Positions 1 through 6,997 of a DNA stretch of 10,467 nucleotides are shown here, piece after piece. The stretch's first letter is position 1; every line of letters begins with the position of its first letter. The position numbers and the translations under genes were made by a program. The stretch lies in NCBI GenBank assembly GCA_028711905.1, contig JAQTRI010000094.1, positions 1-10,467 on the forward strand, given 5' to 3'. This DNA comes from Candidatus Wallbacteria bacterium. Lineage in GTDB: Bacteria; Muiribacteriota; JAQTZZ01. The notes beneath the pieces are model-generated. The model was not told where the DNA came from, searched no databases, and worked only from the letters and a program-made list of their open reading frames with translations.

Positions 1-2
1 AC

Positions 3-2279
3 AATTTCTCGTGCACCACCCCGGGAAATATGCTGATTTTCCTTGCGGGTGCTACCCAGACCTTCGCAGGCACAAACACCATCAATGGCACTGCAACAAA
101 TCCGATACTGCTCAGGAGTTCTACTGCGGGCTCTGCGTACACTCTTAACTTCATCAGCGCTCCTGCCATCACTTATGCCGACATCAGAGACTGCAACGCA
201 ACGGGCACAGGCCTGACCCTGGCATCATGCCGCAACAGCGGCAACAACACAGGCTTTTCATTCAGCCCGCTGCGCTGGCATGGAAGCGTCAGCACTGACT
301 GGGCAGTCAGCGCCAACTGGCAGGAGGGCTTAGTGCCCGGAACATTCGACAATGCGCAGATTCTTTCCGGAGGCAATGCTGCAGTGCTGCCTTCTTCCAC
401 GACTGTGCGCGACCTGACAATTGATGCAGGCTCGACATTCAGGCTCAACGGTTACAACCTGACCGTGTCCAATCTGCTGACCATACTCGGCGCACTGGAG
501 CTGACAGGAAATGAAACCCTTACCAAAGGTACTCTTTCCAACAACGGCACAGTCAGATTCACAGGCAATGCAGGTCCATACACCATGCCTGACCTGTCGC
601 CATACAACAACCTGGAATTTACAGGCACAGGCGAATTCCGGCTTGCTGCCGCCATGACTGTTAACGGCAATCTGGCTGTCAGCTCCGGCACATTCACTCC
701 TGATGGCCGGAATATCACTGTCGGCGATGGATCGGTTATCACAGTCAACGGCACATGGGGAACACCCACAGCCGGAACATTCACATGCGCAGGAGACGCC
801 ACTTTTGCAGGCAGTTCCGGTATCAGCTTCAATAATCTTTCATGCACGGGCACTGCGTCCACCATCATCTTTGGAGCAGGCAGCACTTATGGCATAGCCG
901 GTACACTCACCGCTTCCGGCACTCCAGGCAGCCTGCTGACATTGAGAAGCAGCGTATCAGGCACGCCGTTCACATTGAACCTGACCTCAGCCCAAAGCGT
1001 GGACTTCATCGCCTTATCCGATGCCACGATTACAGGCAGCATACTGACAGCCGACAATTCGCTCTTAACAGGCGTCAGCGGCACATATGATCCAGGCACA
1101 GTCGCATCAGGCGGCACTGTCAGCGGTACAATCACGACAGGAGGCAGCCCGGTATATGCAGCCACCATCATGCTTCGTTCCCGCGATCAACTGATCGAAA
1201 CAGCGTTCACTGACGCAAACGGCGCATATACCATCTCGGGCGTGAGCAACACTGGCGTATATACAGTGTGGGCAGGCAAGAACGGCCTGATCCCTGCTGA
1301 AAAATGGGTTTATGCCGAAGCCTCAGGCCAGAGCTTCACAGCCCAGAACATAGCCGCAAACACTGAAGCGTTCCAGTCACTGTCTTCGAATAATTTCCTG
1401 ACCCTGTCAGGAACCGCTGTTATCGACTATGACCACAATGGCACGACTGAAACAGCCATTGCAGGCACAGCAGTGGAAGCGCGCTCGCTCACAGGAGCCC
1501 TGTATGCCGGTACATACCTGACTGATGCCGGATCATACAGCCTGCAGCTTTTCATGGACGATGGATTATTCAATGGCGCAGCAGCAGGCGAAACCGTGCT
1601 CATGTATGTCAACGGACTGCGCGCCGGCACATTCGAAGCCGGTGCAGTCAATTCCTTCGGCACATGCAACTTGACCGCACGCAACACCATTGTGCGGCGC
1701 TATGCTTTTGCCTCTGGCTGGAACCTGGTGTCCTTCCCCATGGGTTTCTCTGATCCATCGATCCTTGAAGTGTTCAGCGAAGTGGAACAGAGCCTGATCA
1801 AGGTCGCGACTTTAACGACAGACCCGCCGGATTCGGGAATCGAAGAGGGCGGCAAGAGTTACATCAATGATCCGCAGTGGACCATGATCAATGATCTTGT
1901 TGCAGTGGATTCGTTCCACGCATACTGGGTGAAGATGTCGGCAGCAGGCTCGATGATCCTGGAAGGCTCATGGATTGATCCTGCGATCCAGAGACAGCTT
2001 AAACGCGGCTGGAACTACATCGGCTACTGGCCGACAAAAGCCGGATTGCTGCCTGCCTCGTACAATCAGGCCGGAACAGTTATCGGCGCCCTCTCTTCCA
2101 GCGGCACACTCGGGTACATGGCAGGCTTTGACACTGCAGTGGAGAATCCTTCCAATCCTGGAGCCAAGCTCTTGATCAATTCAGCTGCCAACTTCCAGAA
2201 CGAGATCGGCTCCATGCAGCCAGGCAAGGGATATCTGGTGTATCTGAACCAGGACGGGACACTGGGGTATACACCGTAG
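3..2279 (+). CDS. Modular extracellular beta-repeat protein with C-terminal GWN repeats (5' end outside window)
   Basis: This is the last 758 residues of a large, probably secreted or surface protein; its function is not recognised. The frame is open to the left edge, and a repeat begins before the first in-window ATG (position 30), so that ATG is not the start. Residues about 1-365 are Gly/Thr/Ser/Asn-rich with short alternating beta strands, as in beta-solenoid adhesin-like proteins. They contain two related 68-residue copies (nt 6-209 and 837-1040). Residues about 370-455 (GTVSGTITTGGSPVYAATI, then TDANGAYTISGV) look like a CarboxypepD_reg beta-sandwich, and a second such module (DYDHNGTTETAIAGTAVEA) follows at about 466-560. 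The C-terminus holds two tandem units starting GWNLVSFP (nt 1716) and GWNYIGYW (nt 2007), each ending in an aromatic GYLVYL/AYWVKM-type strand. No catalytic motif, sorting signal or membrane anchor is visible. The gene ends with three consecutive in-frame stops, TAG TAA TAA. Coding is secure; the role (adhesion or envelope surface) is inference. Confidence 0.85.
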   Translation, partial: NFSCTTPGNMLIFLAGATQTFAGTNTINGTATNPILLRSSTAGSAYTLNFISAPAITYADIRDCNATGTGLTLASCRNSGNNTGFSFSPLRWHGSVSTDWAVSANWQEGLVPGTFDNAQILSGGNAAVLPSSTTVRDLTIDAGSTFRLNGYNLTVSNLLTILGALELTGNETLTKGTLSNNGTVRFTGNAGPYTMPDLSPYNNLEFTGTGEFRLAAAMTVNGNLAVSSGTFTPDGRNITVGDGSVITVNGTWGTPTAGTFTCAGDATFAGSSGISFNNLSCTGTASTIIFGAGSTYGIAGTLTASGTPGSLLTLRSSVSGTPFTLNLTSAQSVDFIALSDATITGSILTADNSLLTGVSGTYDPGTVASGGTVSGTITTGGSPVYAATIMLRSRDQLIETAFTDANGAYTISGVSNTGVYTVWAGKNGLIPAEKWVYAEASGQSFTAQNIAANTEAFQSLSSNNFLTLSGTAVIDYDHNGTTETAIAGTAVEARSLTGALYAGTYLTDAGSYSLQLFMDDGLFNGAAAGETVLMYVNGLRAGTFEAGAVNSFGTCNLTARNTIVRRYAFASGWNLVSFPMGFSDPSILEVFSEVEQSLIKVATLTTDPPDSGIEEGGKSYINDPQWTMINDLVAVDSFHAYWVKMSAAGSMILEGSWIDPAIQRQLKRGWNYIGYWPTKAGLLPASYNQAGTVIGALSSSGTLGYMAGFDTAVENPSNPGAKLLINSAANFQNEIGSMQPGKGYLVYLNQDGTLGYTP
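6..209 (+). repeat. Protein-level repeat copy 1 in the beta-repeat gene
   Basis: These 68 codons, beginning FSCTTPGN, align without gaps to the 68 codons at 837-1040. By eye about 40% of residues are identical. Shared anchors are SCT, IFxAG, AGTxT, LRSS and TLN. It lies at the very left edge, which shows that the unit structure continues upstream. Confidence 0.7.
837..1040 (+). repeat. Protein-level repeat copy 2 in the beta-repeat gene
   Basis: This is the second copy of the 68-codon unit, beginning LSCTGTAS. It is offset by 831 nt (277 codons) from copy 1, so the full period is probably about 275 residues. The similarity is at protein level rather than DNA level, so the duplication is old. 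Confidence 0.7.
1716..2276 (+). repeat. Tandem C-terminal GWN repeats (two diverged units of about 90-97 residues)
   Basis: Unit 1 starts GWNLVSFP at nt 1716 and unit 2 starts GWNYIGYW at nt 2007. Each unit ends with an aromatic strand (FHAYWVKM and GKGYLVYL) followed by a short Gly-containing tail. From memory, similar GWN-start modules cap secreted proteins in several bacterial phyla, where they may serve for surface display or secretion. That role is inference here. Confidence 0.6.
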
Positions 2280-2291
2280 TAATAATTGATC

Positions 2292-2319
2292 GTAGGGGCG
2301 CAGCATGCTGCGCCCCTAC
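2292..2319. repeat. Perfect 28-bp palindrome (REP-like element or terminator hairpin)
   Basis: The left arm GTAGGGGCGCAGCA is followed directly by its exact reverse complement. A transcript would form a strong GC-rich hairpin with a small CAUG-type loop, starting 12 nt after the stop of the repeat protein. The following sequence (TGGTTAATTCTTCATTCC) has only a poor U-tract, so a classical intrinsic terminator is uncertain. From memory, palindromes beginning GTAGGGGCG recur as dispersed intergenic repeats in many bacterial genomes, so a REP-like element is the favoured reading. Because it reads the same on both strands, it would act in both directions. Confidence 0.75.
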
Positions 2320-2337
2320 TGGTTAATTCTTCATTCC

Positions 2338-2346
2338 TGTGATAAT
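2338..2346 (+). promoter_or_regulatory. Putative extended -10 promoter element for the cyclase gene
   Basis: TGT followed by GATAAT matches an extended -10 (TGn-TATAAT). It sits 8 nt before the ATG at 2355, and no convincing -35 is seen. If used, transcription would begin at or within a base or two of the start codon, giving a leaderless mRNA. That fits the absence of any Shine-Dalgarno motif in this spacer. This is sequence pattern only. Confidence 0.35.
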
Positions 2347-2354
2347 ATTTCCCC

Positions 2355-4346
2355 ATGAAAACCCAGAACCTCACCATCATGTTCACTGACATCAAAGGCT
2401 TTACCCAGCGCACATCCGGCGCATCGAGGGAAGGTCTGCACGATCTTCTGAGCCGCCACGAAAAACTGCTTACCCCGGTTGTGAAAAAATTCGGCGGCCG
2501 TATTGTCAAAACCATTGGTGATGCTTTTCTGGTAGTGTTTGAATCACCTACCAATGCTGTGCTGAGCGGTATCCTGATTCAGGAAGCGCTCAGGGACTAC
2601 AACATATCAATGCCTGAAAATGAACGAATCATGGTGCGGATATCTCTCAATTCCGGAGAAGTGGAGTTGCGTGACGGCGATGTATTTGGCGAGGCGGTCA
2701 ATATCGCTGCCCGTATTGAGGGCATCACAGAGGCGAATGAAATCTATTTTACCGAATCTGTGTATCTGGCCATGAACAAAAGTGAAGTGCCCTCGAGTGA
2801 AGTCGGATATCGTCTGCTCAAAGGCATCCCACACGAAATTAAAGTCTACCGTGTAATTCAGGACCACCAGTCCATCGATTTCAAGGAACTTATTACACGC
2901 TTGAGAGAAACAGAATCCCGTCCCGGTGCCACCCGCAAAAAGTATCTTGCAGCAATCTCTGCCATAATCATGGTACTGGCCTGTTCCATCTTTTACTGGT
3001 GGAGTGGCACATCCGGCAGAGTCCTGTCAGGAATCCAGTCAGCCCTTACCCAGGATAATCTTCCGTTAGCCAAGGCCAGATCCAGTACCATGGCCGCCAG
3101 ATTCCCTGGAGATCCTTCCACAATCAGGGCCTGCAACCTGGTTCTGCATGCAGAAACAGCCAAGCTGTGCCGGGAAAAGCGATTCACTGAAGCTATGGAA
3201 CTGATCTCTCGCAGCCGAAATGAGCATTCCTGGCTCGACACATCAGATGCGGAAAAAAAAGTATTGCTCTTCCAGGCAGCCTTTCCGCTGGAATCAGGCG
3301 ATTTGTCAACCTCTGAGCGGCGGTTCGCCGAAGTGCTGGCCAGATACCCTGAAGACAGGGAAGTCTGGCAGGCCATTGTTAAAAGTATCGGTGGTGTTTA
3401 CAATAACAATGTATTCACCACAGCCTTTGAAGCTGCGAACAAACTTGCGCAGTCTGATCCTGATCCGGACCCGAAGATCGGTGAGATTATTTTTCACGGT
3501 CTGCTCAATTCCATGTCTTCCTATTCAGTCAATAGCGAACAGATACAAATTCTGAAACATAAATTCCCGGAAACAGCCAACATTGCTAAAAGATTTCTCT
3601 GCCACAATCGGTTCCGCATCAGAACCAATGCCGCTGTCCTGAAAAACGCCATTTCACCCTCGGACACGGTCGAAGCACTGGAAATGCACTTTTTCAACCT
3701 GACCCATCTGACAGGCACCGGTCGGATGGATACTGATGATGACGATGCAGATCTTGAAACAGGCGTTATTCCCGTAGAGGAAGACATATACTGGCTGAAT
3801 CTGGCTCTGGAATTCATAGACGCCGCATCAGATCACCCGGAATGGCAGGAATGGAAAAATCGCGCCAGGATTTCAGGATTCAAAATGATACCGTCCCTGC
3901 TTGCCGAAAACGATACTGTCGAGATTGTCTTTGAACTCCTGATCAAAGCCTTCCCTGTCGAAACCAGATCAGCGCTGCCGGCATGGCTCACGGATACGAT
4001 TAACCTTCCGGTTCGCTGCTCTGCCTTGTGGCTGATGCCTTTCGTGGGTACTGTCGAAACCTTTGACGCCGATGTTTTCCACGAGCAGAGCATGTGTGAA
4101 ACCCTGGCCGGGTATTTTCCGGAGAGCTATGCTGTGCTTTTCGAGATGGCTCTAGAACATTTCAAGGCCAAGCTCAATGGAGCCGAAAGAGAGAAGGCCT
4201 TAAGAATTCTAAAAAAAGCCATTTCTTCACTTGACCGTCATATCGCATACTCTTCCACAGCAGAAGGCGTGGAGGACAGCCTGGCATTTTCGATCCCAAT
4301 GATGATGGAATTCAAAAATTCAATTGAGGTATTGATCGGGAATTAG
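2355..4346 (+). CDS. Class III adenylate cyclase with one membrane segment and a TPR-like C-terminal domain
   Basis: Predicted to convert ATP to cAMP. The cyclase homology domain is N-terminal (residues about 5-168) and carries the full catalytic set: metal-binding Asp12 (FTDIKGFT) and Asp56 (KTIGDAF), adenine-selecting Lys52 and Asp109 (DVFGEAVNIAAR), and transition-state Asn116 and Arg120. The Lys/Asp pair favours ATP over GTP. A hydrophobic stretch at about 198-215 (AAISAIIMVLACSIFYWW), preceded by RKK, is a single membrane segment. With the cyclase in the cytoplasm, residues about 218-663 would lie outside. This region looks almost entirely helical, with TPR-like helix pairs at about 224-345 and an acidic loop (DTDDDDADLE) at about 459-468; I recognise no named domain beyond that. 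The order cyclase, membrane, sensor is the reverse of the common sensor-first layout. No Shine-Dalgarno precedes the ATG. The stop is TAG, 37 nt before the BMP lipoprotein gene. Confidence 0.92.
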   Translation: MKTQNLTIMFTDIKGFTQRTSGASREGLHDLLSRHEKLLTPVVKKFGGRIVKTIGDAFLVVFESPTNAVLSGILIQEALRDYNISMPENERIMVRISLNSGEVELRDGDVFGEAVNIAARIEGITEANEIYFTESVYLAMNKSEVPSSEVGYRLLKGIPHEIKVYRVIQDHQSIDFKELITRLRETESRPGATRKKYLAAISAIIMVLACSIFYWWSGTSGRVLSGIQSALTQDNLPLAKARSSTMAARFPGDPSTIRACNLVLHAETAKLCREKRFTEAMELISRSRNEHSWLDTSDAEKKVLLFQAAFPLESGDLSTSERRFAEVLARYPEDREVWQAIVKSIGGVYNNNVFTTAFEAANKLAQSDPDPDPKIGEIIFHGLLNSMSSYSVNSEQIQILKHKFPETANIAKRFLCHNRFRIRTNAAVLKNAISPSDTVEALEMHFFNLTHLTGTGRMDTDDDDADLETGVIPVEEDIYWLNLALEFIDAASDHPEWQEWKNRARISGFKMIPSLLAENDTVEIVFELLIKAFPVETRSALPAWLTDTINLPVRCSALWLMPFVGTVETFDADVFHEQSMCETLAGYFPESYAVLFEMALEHFKAKLNGAEREKALRILKKAISSLDRHIAYSSTAEGVEDSLAFSIPMMMEFKNSIEVLIGN

Positions 4347-4371
4347 CTTCAGCGTTACAAACATATCAACC

Positions 4372-4376
4372 GGGAG
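4372..4376 (+). promoter_or_regulatory. Shine-Dalgarno site of the BMP lipoprotein gene
   Basis: GGGAG lies 7 nt upstream of the ATG at 4384 and fixes that start. No hairpin with a U-tract is seen between the cyclase stop and this site, so co-transcription with the cyclase is possible. Confidence 0.6.
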
Positions 4377-4383
4377 ATCTGAC

Positions 4384-5616
4384 ATGAACATTTTCAAAAC
4401 ATCCTGCATCACTGCAATGATTCTTTCGGCCGCACTGTCTTGCGGTTGCGGCAAACCTCAACCCCCTGTAAAAAGCCCTTCCACTGCCGCAGGAGTTCCC
4501 GCTCCAACAGCGGCAACATCCGAACAGCAACAGGTGAGAAAATTCAAGGCCGGCCTGATCTATGTCGGGCCTGTCGGAGATTATGGCTGGTCCAATGCCC
4601 ATGAACTGGCCAGACTGCAGGTGATGAAAAAAATTCCCTGGCTGCAGTCAATTGTCGTGGAATCAGTACCTGAAGCAGACTCAGCCCGGGTCATAGACCG
4701 TCTGATCCTTGAAGAAAAATGCGATGCAGTTTTCACAACCAGCTTTGGATATATGGACGCAACTGTTGACGCAGCCAAGCGCTACCCGAATAAATTATTC
4801 ATGCACTGCTCAGGCTATAAGAGAGAAAAAAACCTCGGCACCTATTTCGCTGAACTGTATGAAACCTATTATCTTTGCGGACTGATGGCTGGAGCGCTTT
4901 CTAAGACCGGGAAAATCGGCTATGTCGGAGCCCATCCGATCCCGGAAGTGGTCAGGCATATCAATGCCTTTGCCATTGGCATCAGGGAGATCAATCCTGA
5001 AGCTAAGCTGTCTGTAAAATGGCTGTTTTCCTGGTATGACCCTGCCAAAGCCAAGGAAGCGGCTGAAGCGCTTGTTGCAGAAGGGTGTGATGCCATTTCC
5101 TTTACTGAGGACTCCCCAGCTGTGATCCAGGTCGGCGAGGCTCATACCAATGCCGGGAAACCAGTCTACACATTCAGTCACTACAGCGCCATGCTCAAAT
5201 TCGGCGAGAACTCGGTTGTGTCCGGCCAACTCGTGGACTGGACCGGCATGTATGAAAAAACCCTTTCCGCGATGCATACCGGAACCTGGCAGAGCGAGGA
5301 CCTGTGGTGGCTTCTGAAAGAAGGCGCTGCTGTACTCGGCGCAGATTTCCGGCAGACCATCAATTACCGTCACATCGATATGCTGAAGGGAGTCACCAGG
5401 GAAATCGAGGGATTTGGCGCAATCAACGCATATGACCTTGTGAACAAACGACTGGATCAGATGAAGGCCGATCCACGGTCATTTGATCCCTTCACCGGTC
5501 CGATCAAGGACCAGACAGGCGCAATCAGGATACCTGAAGGACATGTCGCGGATCATGACGCGCTCTGGTCCATGGACTGGTTCGTGGAAGGCGTGGAAGG
5601 CAGGACTTCGCAGTGA
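4384..5616 (+). CDS. BMP/PnrA-family ABC transporter substrate-binding lipoprotein
   Basis: A 410-residue extracytoplasmic binding protein of the BMP/PnrA/Med class, whose known members bind purine nucleosides (PnrA, NupN). The N-terminus is a lipoprotein signal (hydrophobic 9-18, then SCGC). The acylated residue is Cys20 or Cys22, as neither fits the lipobox perfectly. A Pro/Ala/Ser-rich tether runs to about residue 50. The mature fold starts at KFKAGLIYVGPVGDYGWSNA (53-72), the classic BMP opening. Further family motifs are TTSFGYMDAT (118-127), the SGY region after HCSG (141-145), KIGYVGAHPIPEVVRHINAF (177-196), WYDP (217-220) and a ligand-facing acidic site around TEDSP (241-245). Length is slightly above average because of the tether. 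It is the first gene of an importer operon with an ATPase and two permeases of the same class downstream. The exact ligand cannot be read from sequence: nucleosides are likely, but riboflavin or other heterocycles are possible in this class. Confidence 0.93.
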   Translation: MNIFKTSCITAMILSAALSCGCGKPQPPVKSPSTAAGVPAPTAATSEQQQVRKFKAGLIYVGPVGDYGWSNAHELARLQVMKKIPWLQSIVVESVPEADSARVIDRLILEEKCDAVFTTSFGYMDATVDAAKRYPNKLFMHCSGYKREKNLGTYFAELYETYYLCGLMAGALSKTGKIGYVGAHPIPEVVRHINAFAIGIREINPEAKLSVKWLFSWYDPAKAKEAAEALVAEGCDAISFTEDSPAVIQVGEAHTNAGKPVYTFSHYSAMLKFGENSVVSGQLVDWTGMYEKTLSAMHTGTWQSEDLWWLLKEGAAVLGADFRQTINYRHIDMLKGVTREIEGFGAINAYDLVNKRLDQMKADPRSFDPFTGPIKDQTGAIRIPEGHVADHDALWSMDWFVEGVEGRTSQ

Positions 5617-5626
5617 AACTTCACGA

Positions 5627-6997
5627 ATGCCAATGATATTCTCTGACAGCAGATGCAGGGTAGTTTTCTGCACGATTCTGTTTATTTCCCTGCTTCAGGC
5701 CTGCGGCATGAAAACCGTGAATCCTGCCGCAGACACCGGAGGACCCCCTGCCTATCAGGATGATACCGGCAGCCTGTCGTACGGCGGCACCCTGATTCAG
5801 GCCGTTTCCATTGACGCCGTTAACCTGAACCCAGTGCTGTGCATGGACTCCTATTCACGGGCCATTGCGGCCAGGATCTTTGACAGCCTGGTCAGATTCA
5901 ACTCCAGCATGGAAATCTCGGCCTGCCTTGCCGATACCTGGGAAATGTCTTCAGACTGCATGTCGATTACATTCGGCCTTAAACGGAATATCCTCTGGCA
6001 GGATGGAATGGAATTCACCTCAGCTGATGTGAAGTTCACTTACGAAAAGCTGCTTGACCCGATGGTCAAATCCCCGCGCAGGCAGAGATTTGATTTTATC
6101 AGAGCTATACATGTTCCGGGTCCCTATGAGGTCAGGTTTGACTTCAACTCTCCCTTTTCAACAGCCCTCTGCCGCTTCATCATGTTCATAATCCCAGAAC
6201 ACATATTTTCCGAGTGCGATTTCAACGACAATCCGCACAACCGGTTCCCCATAGGCACAGGACCTTACAAATTTGTCGGATGGGACAAGGGAGATCGGAT
6301 TATACTCGAGTATTTCGCCGGATGTCACTCGGGACGGCCATTCATTGACCAATACATCATCAAGGTAATCCCTGATCAGTCAGCATTGTTTCAAGGGCTC
6401 CTTGGTGGTGAGATTGATGTTGCGTTGATGAATTTTGATCAGTACTTGAGACATGCGTCGGATCAGGACTTCAGCGCAAAATTCAACATATACCGGTACA
6501 GGCCTGGTACAGGTTACACCTTTGTCGCTTACAACAATCGGAATGAGCTGTTCAGCAAGGAATTCCGCCGCGCCCTGTCTCTGGCTGTAGACACAGAAAA
6601 CATCATGAAAGATGTCTATCATGGCTACGCCAGCCGGATTACCGGACCTTTCGCATCTTCATCGCAGGCCTACGACCAGTCAATAGTTCCCCTGCCGTAC
6701 TCACCCGGGGAAGCTGAATCGATCCTGAAAAACTGCGGCTGGACCGACACCGACCAGGACGGCATACTGGACCGCAACGGCAAAAAACTAAGCCTGAGGT
6801 TCTCCTTATCCGGAGGTTCAGCAGTCACCAGACTCCTTGTTGAAGCGGTCAGTTCTTGCTGGAGAAGGCTGGGAGTGCAGGTCACCCTTGAGGTTCAGGA
6901 ATGGAGCGATTACTTAAAAAGTATCCGAAGCGGAGAGTTCGACATGTTTCTCCTGTCGATCGAAACCGAAAGCGACCCGGACCAGTCACTCGTCTAG
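5627..6997 (+). CDS. Family 5 solute-binding lipoprotein, N-terminal 456 residues, ended by in-frame TAG
   Basis: A peptide/nickel-type (SBP_bac_5, DppA/OppA-like) extracytoplasmic binding protein. The ATG at 5627 is chosen because it gives a proper lipoprotein signal: basic start, hydrophobic core and lipobox LLQAC with Cys26. An ATG at 5633 would serve equally, and the longer open frame from 5483 only overlaps the upstream gene. Family features in order: GGTLIQAV and NLNP near residues 53-69, LADTWEMSSDCMSITFGLKR, DGMEFTSADVKFTYEKLLD, FPIGTGPYKFVGWDKGD, FRRALSLAVDTENIM, then the DTDQDGILDRNGKKLSLRF segment. The frame stops at TAG (codon 457), within the region where family members continue DPD...(aromatic)HSS. 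The same frame then continues for 100 more residues to 7300, so this is one interrupted gene of 557 codons. Its place between a BMP lipoprotein and BMP-class ATPase and permeases is unusual. No strong Shine-Dalgarno is seen; AGGA at 5602 is too far from the ATG. Confidence 0.85.
   Translation: MPMIFSDSRCRVVFCTILFISLLQACGMKTVNPAADTGGPPAYQDDTGSLSYGGTLIQAVSIDAVNLNPVLCMDSYSRAIAARIFDSLVRFNSSMEISACLADTWEMSSDCMSITFGLKRNILWQDGMEFTSADVKFTYEKLLDPMVKSPRRQRFDFIRAIHVPGPYEVRFDFNSPFSTALCRFIMFIIPEHIFSECDFNDNPHNRFPIGTGPYKFVGWDKGDRIILEYFAGCHSGRPFIDQYIIKVIPDQSALFQGLLGGEIDVALMNFDQYLRHASDQDFSAKFNIYRYRPGTGYTFVAYNNRNELFSKEFRRALSLAVDTENIMKDVYHGYASRITGPFASSSQAYDQSIVPLPYSPGEAESILKNCGWTDTDQDGILDRNGKKLSLRFSLSGGSAVTRLLVEAVSSCWRRLGVQVTLEVQEWSDYLKSIRSGEFDMFLLSIETESDPDQSLV
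6995..6997 (+). other. In-frame amber codon interrupting the family 5 binding protein gene
   Basis: GTC TAG CAC stands where a GTC TGG CAC reading (Val-Trp-His) would continue the DPDQSLV...HSSGIPDP motif. One G-to-A change of a Trp codon accounts for it, with no change of frame. TAG also ends the cyclase and the repeat-protein genes here, so a general reassignment of TAG is unlikely. Confidence 0.8.

Noticed and set aside
452..886. Minus-strand open frame of 144 codons opposite the repeat protein
   Set aside because: It is opposite a gene with clear protein repeats. Its translation is a low-complexity Val/Pro/Leu mirror of the Thr/Gly-rich codons and has no recognisable motif.
2292..2335. 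Classical intrinsic terminator after the repeat-protein gene
   Set aside because: The hairpin is strong but is followed by TGGTTAATTCTTC rather than a run of T, so I list it as a palindromic repeat with only possible terminator activity.
4810..5373. Minus-strand open frame of 187 codons opposite the BMP lipoprotein gene
   Set aside because: The + strand is unmistakably a BMP-family protein here. The opposite frame has no family features and no Shine-Dalgarno that I can see.
5483..5626. Longer N-terminus for the family 5 binding protein starting at 5483
   Set aside because: It would overlap the BMP gene by 134 nt and put about 48 Arg/Ser-rich residues before a proper lipoprotein signal, so the start at 5627 fits far better.
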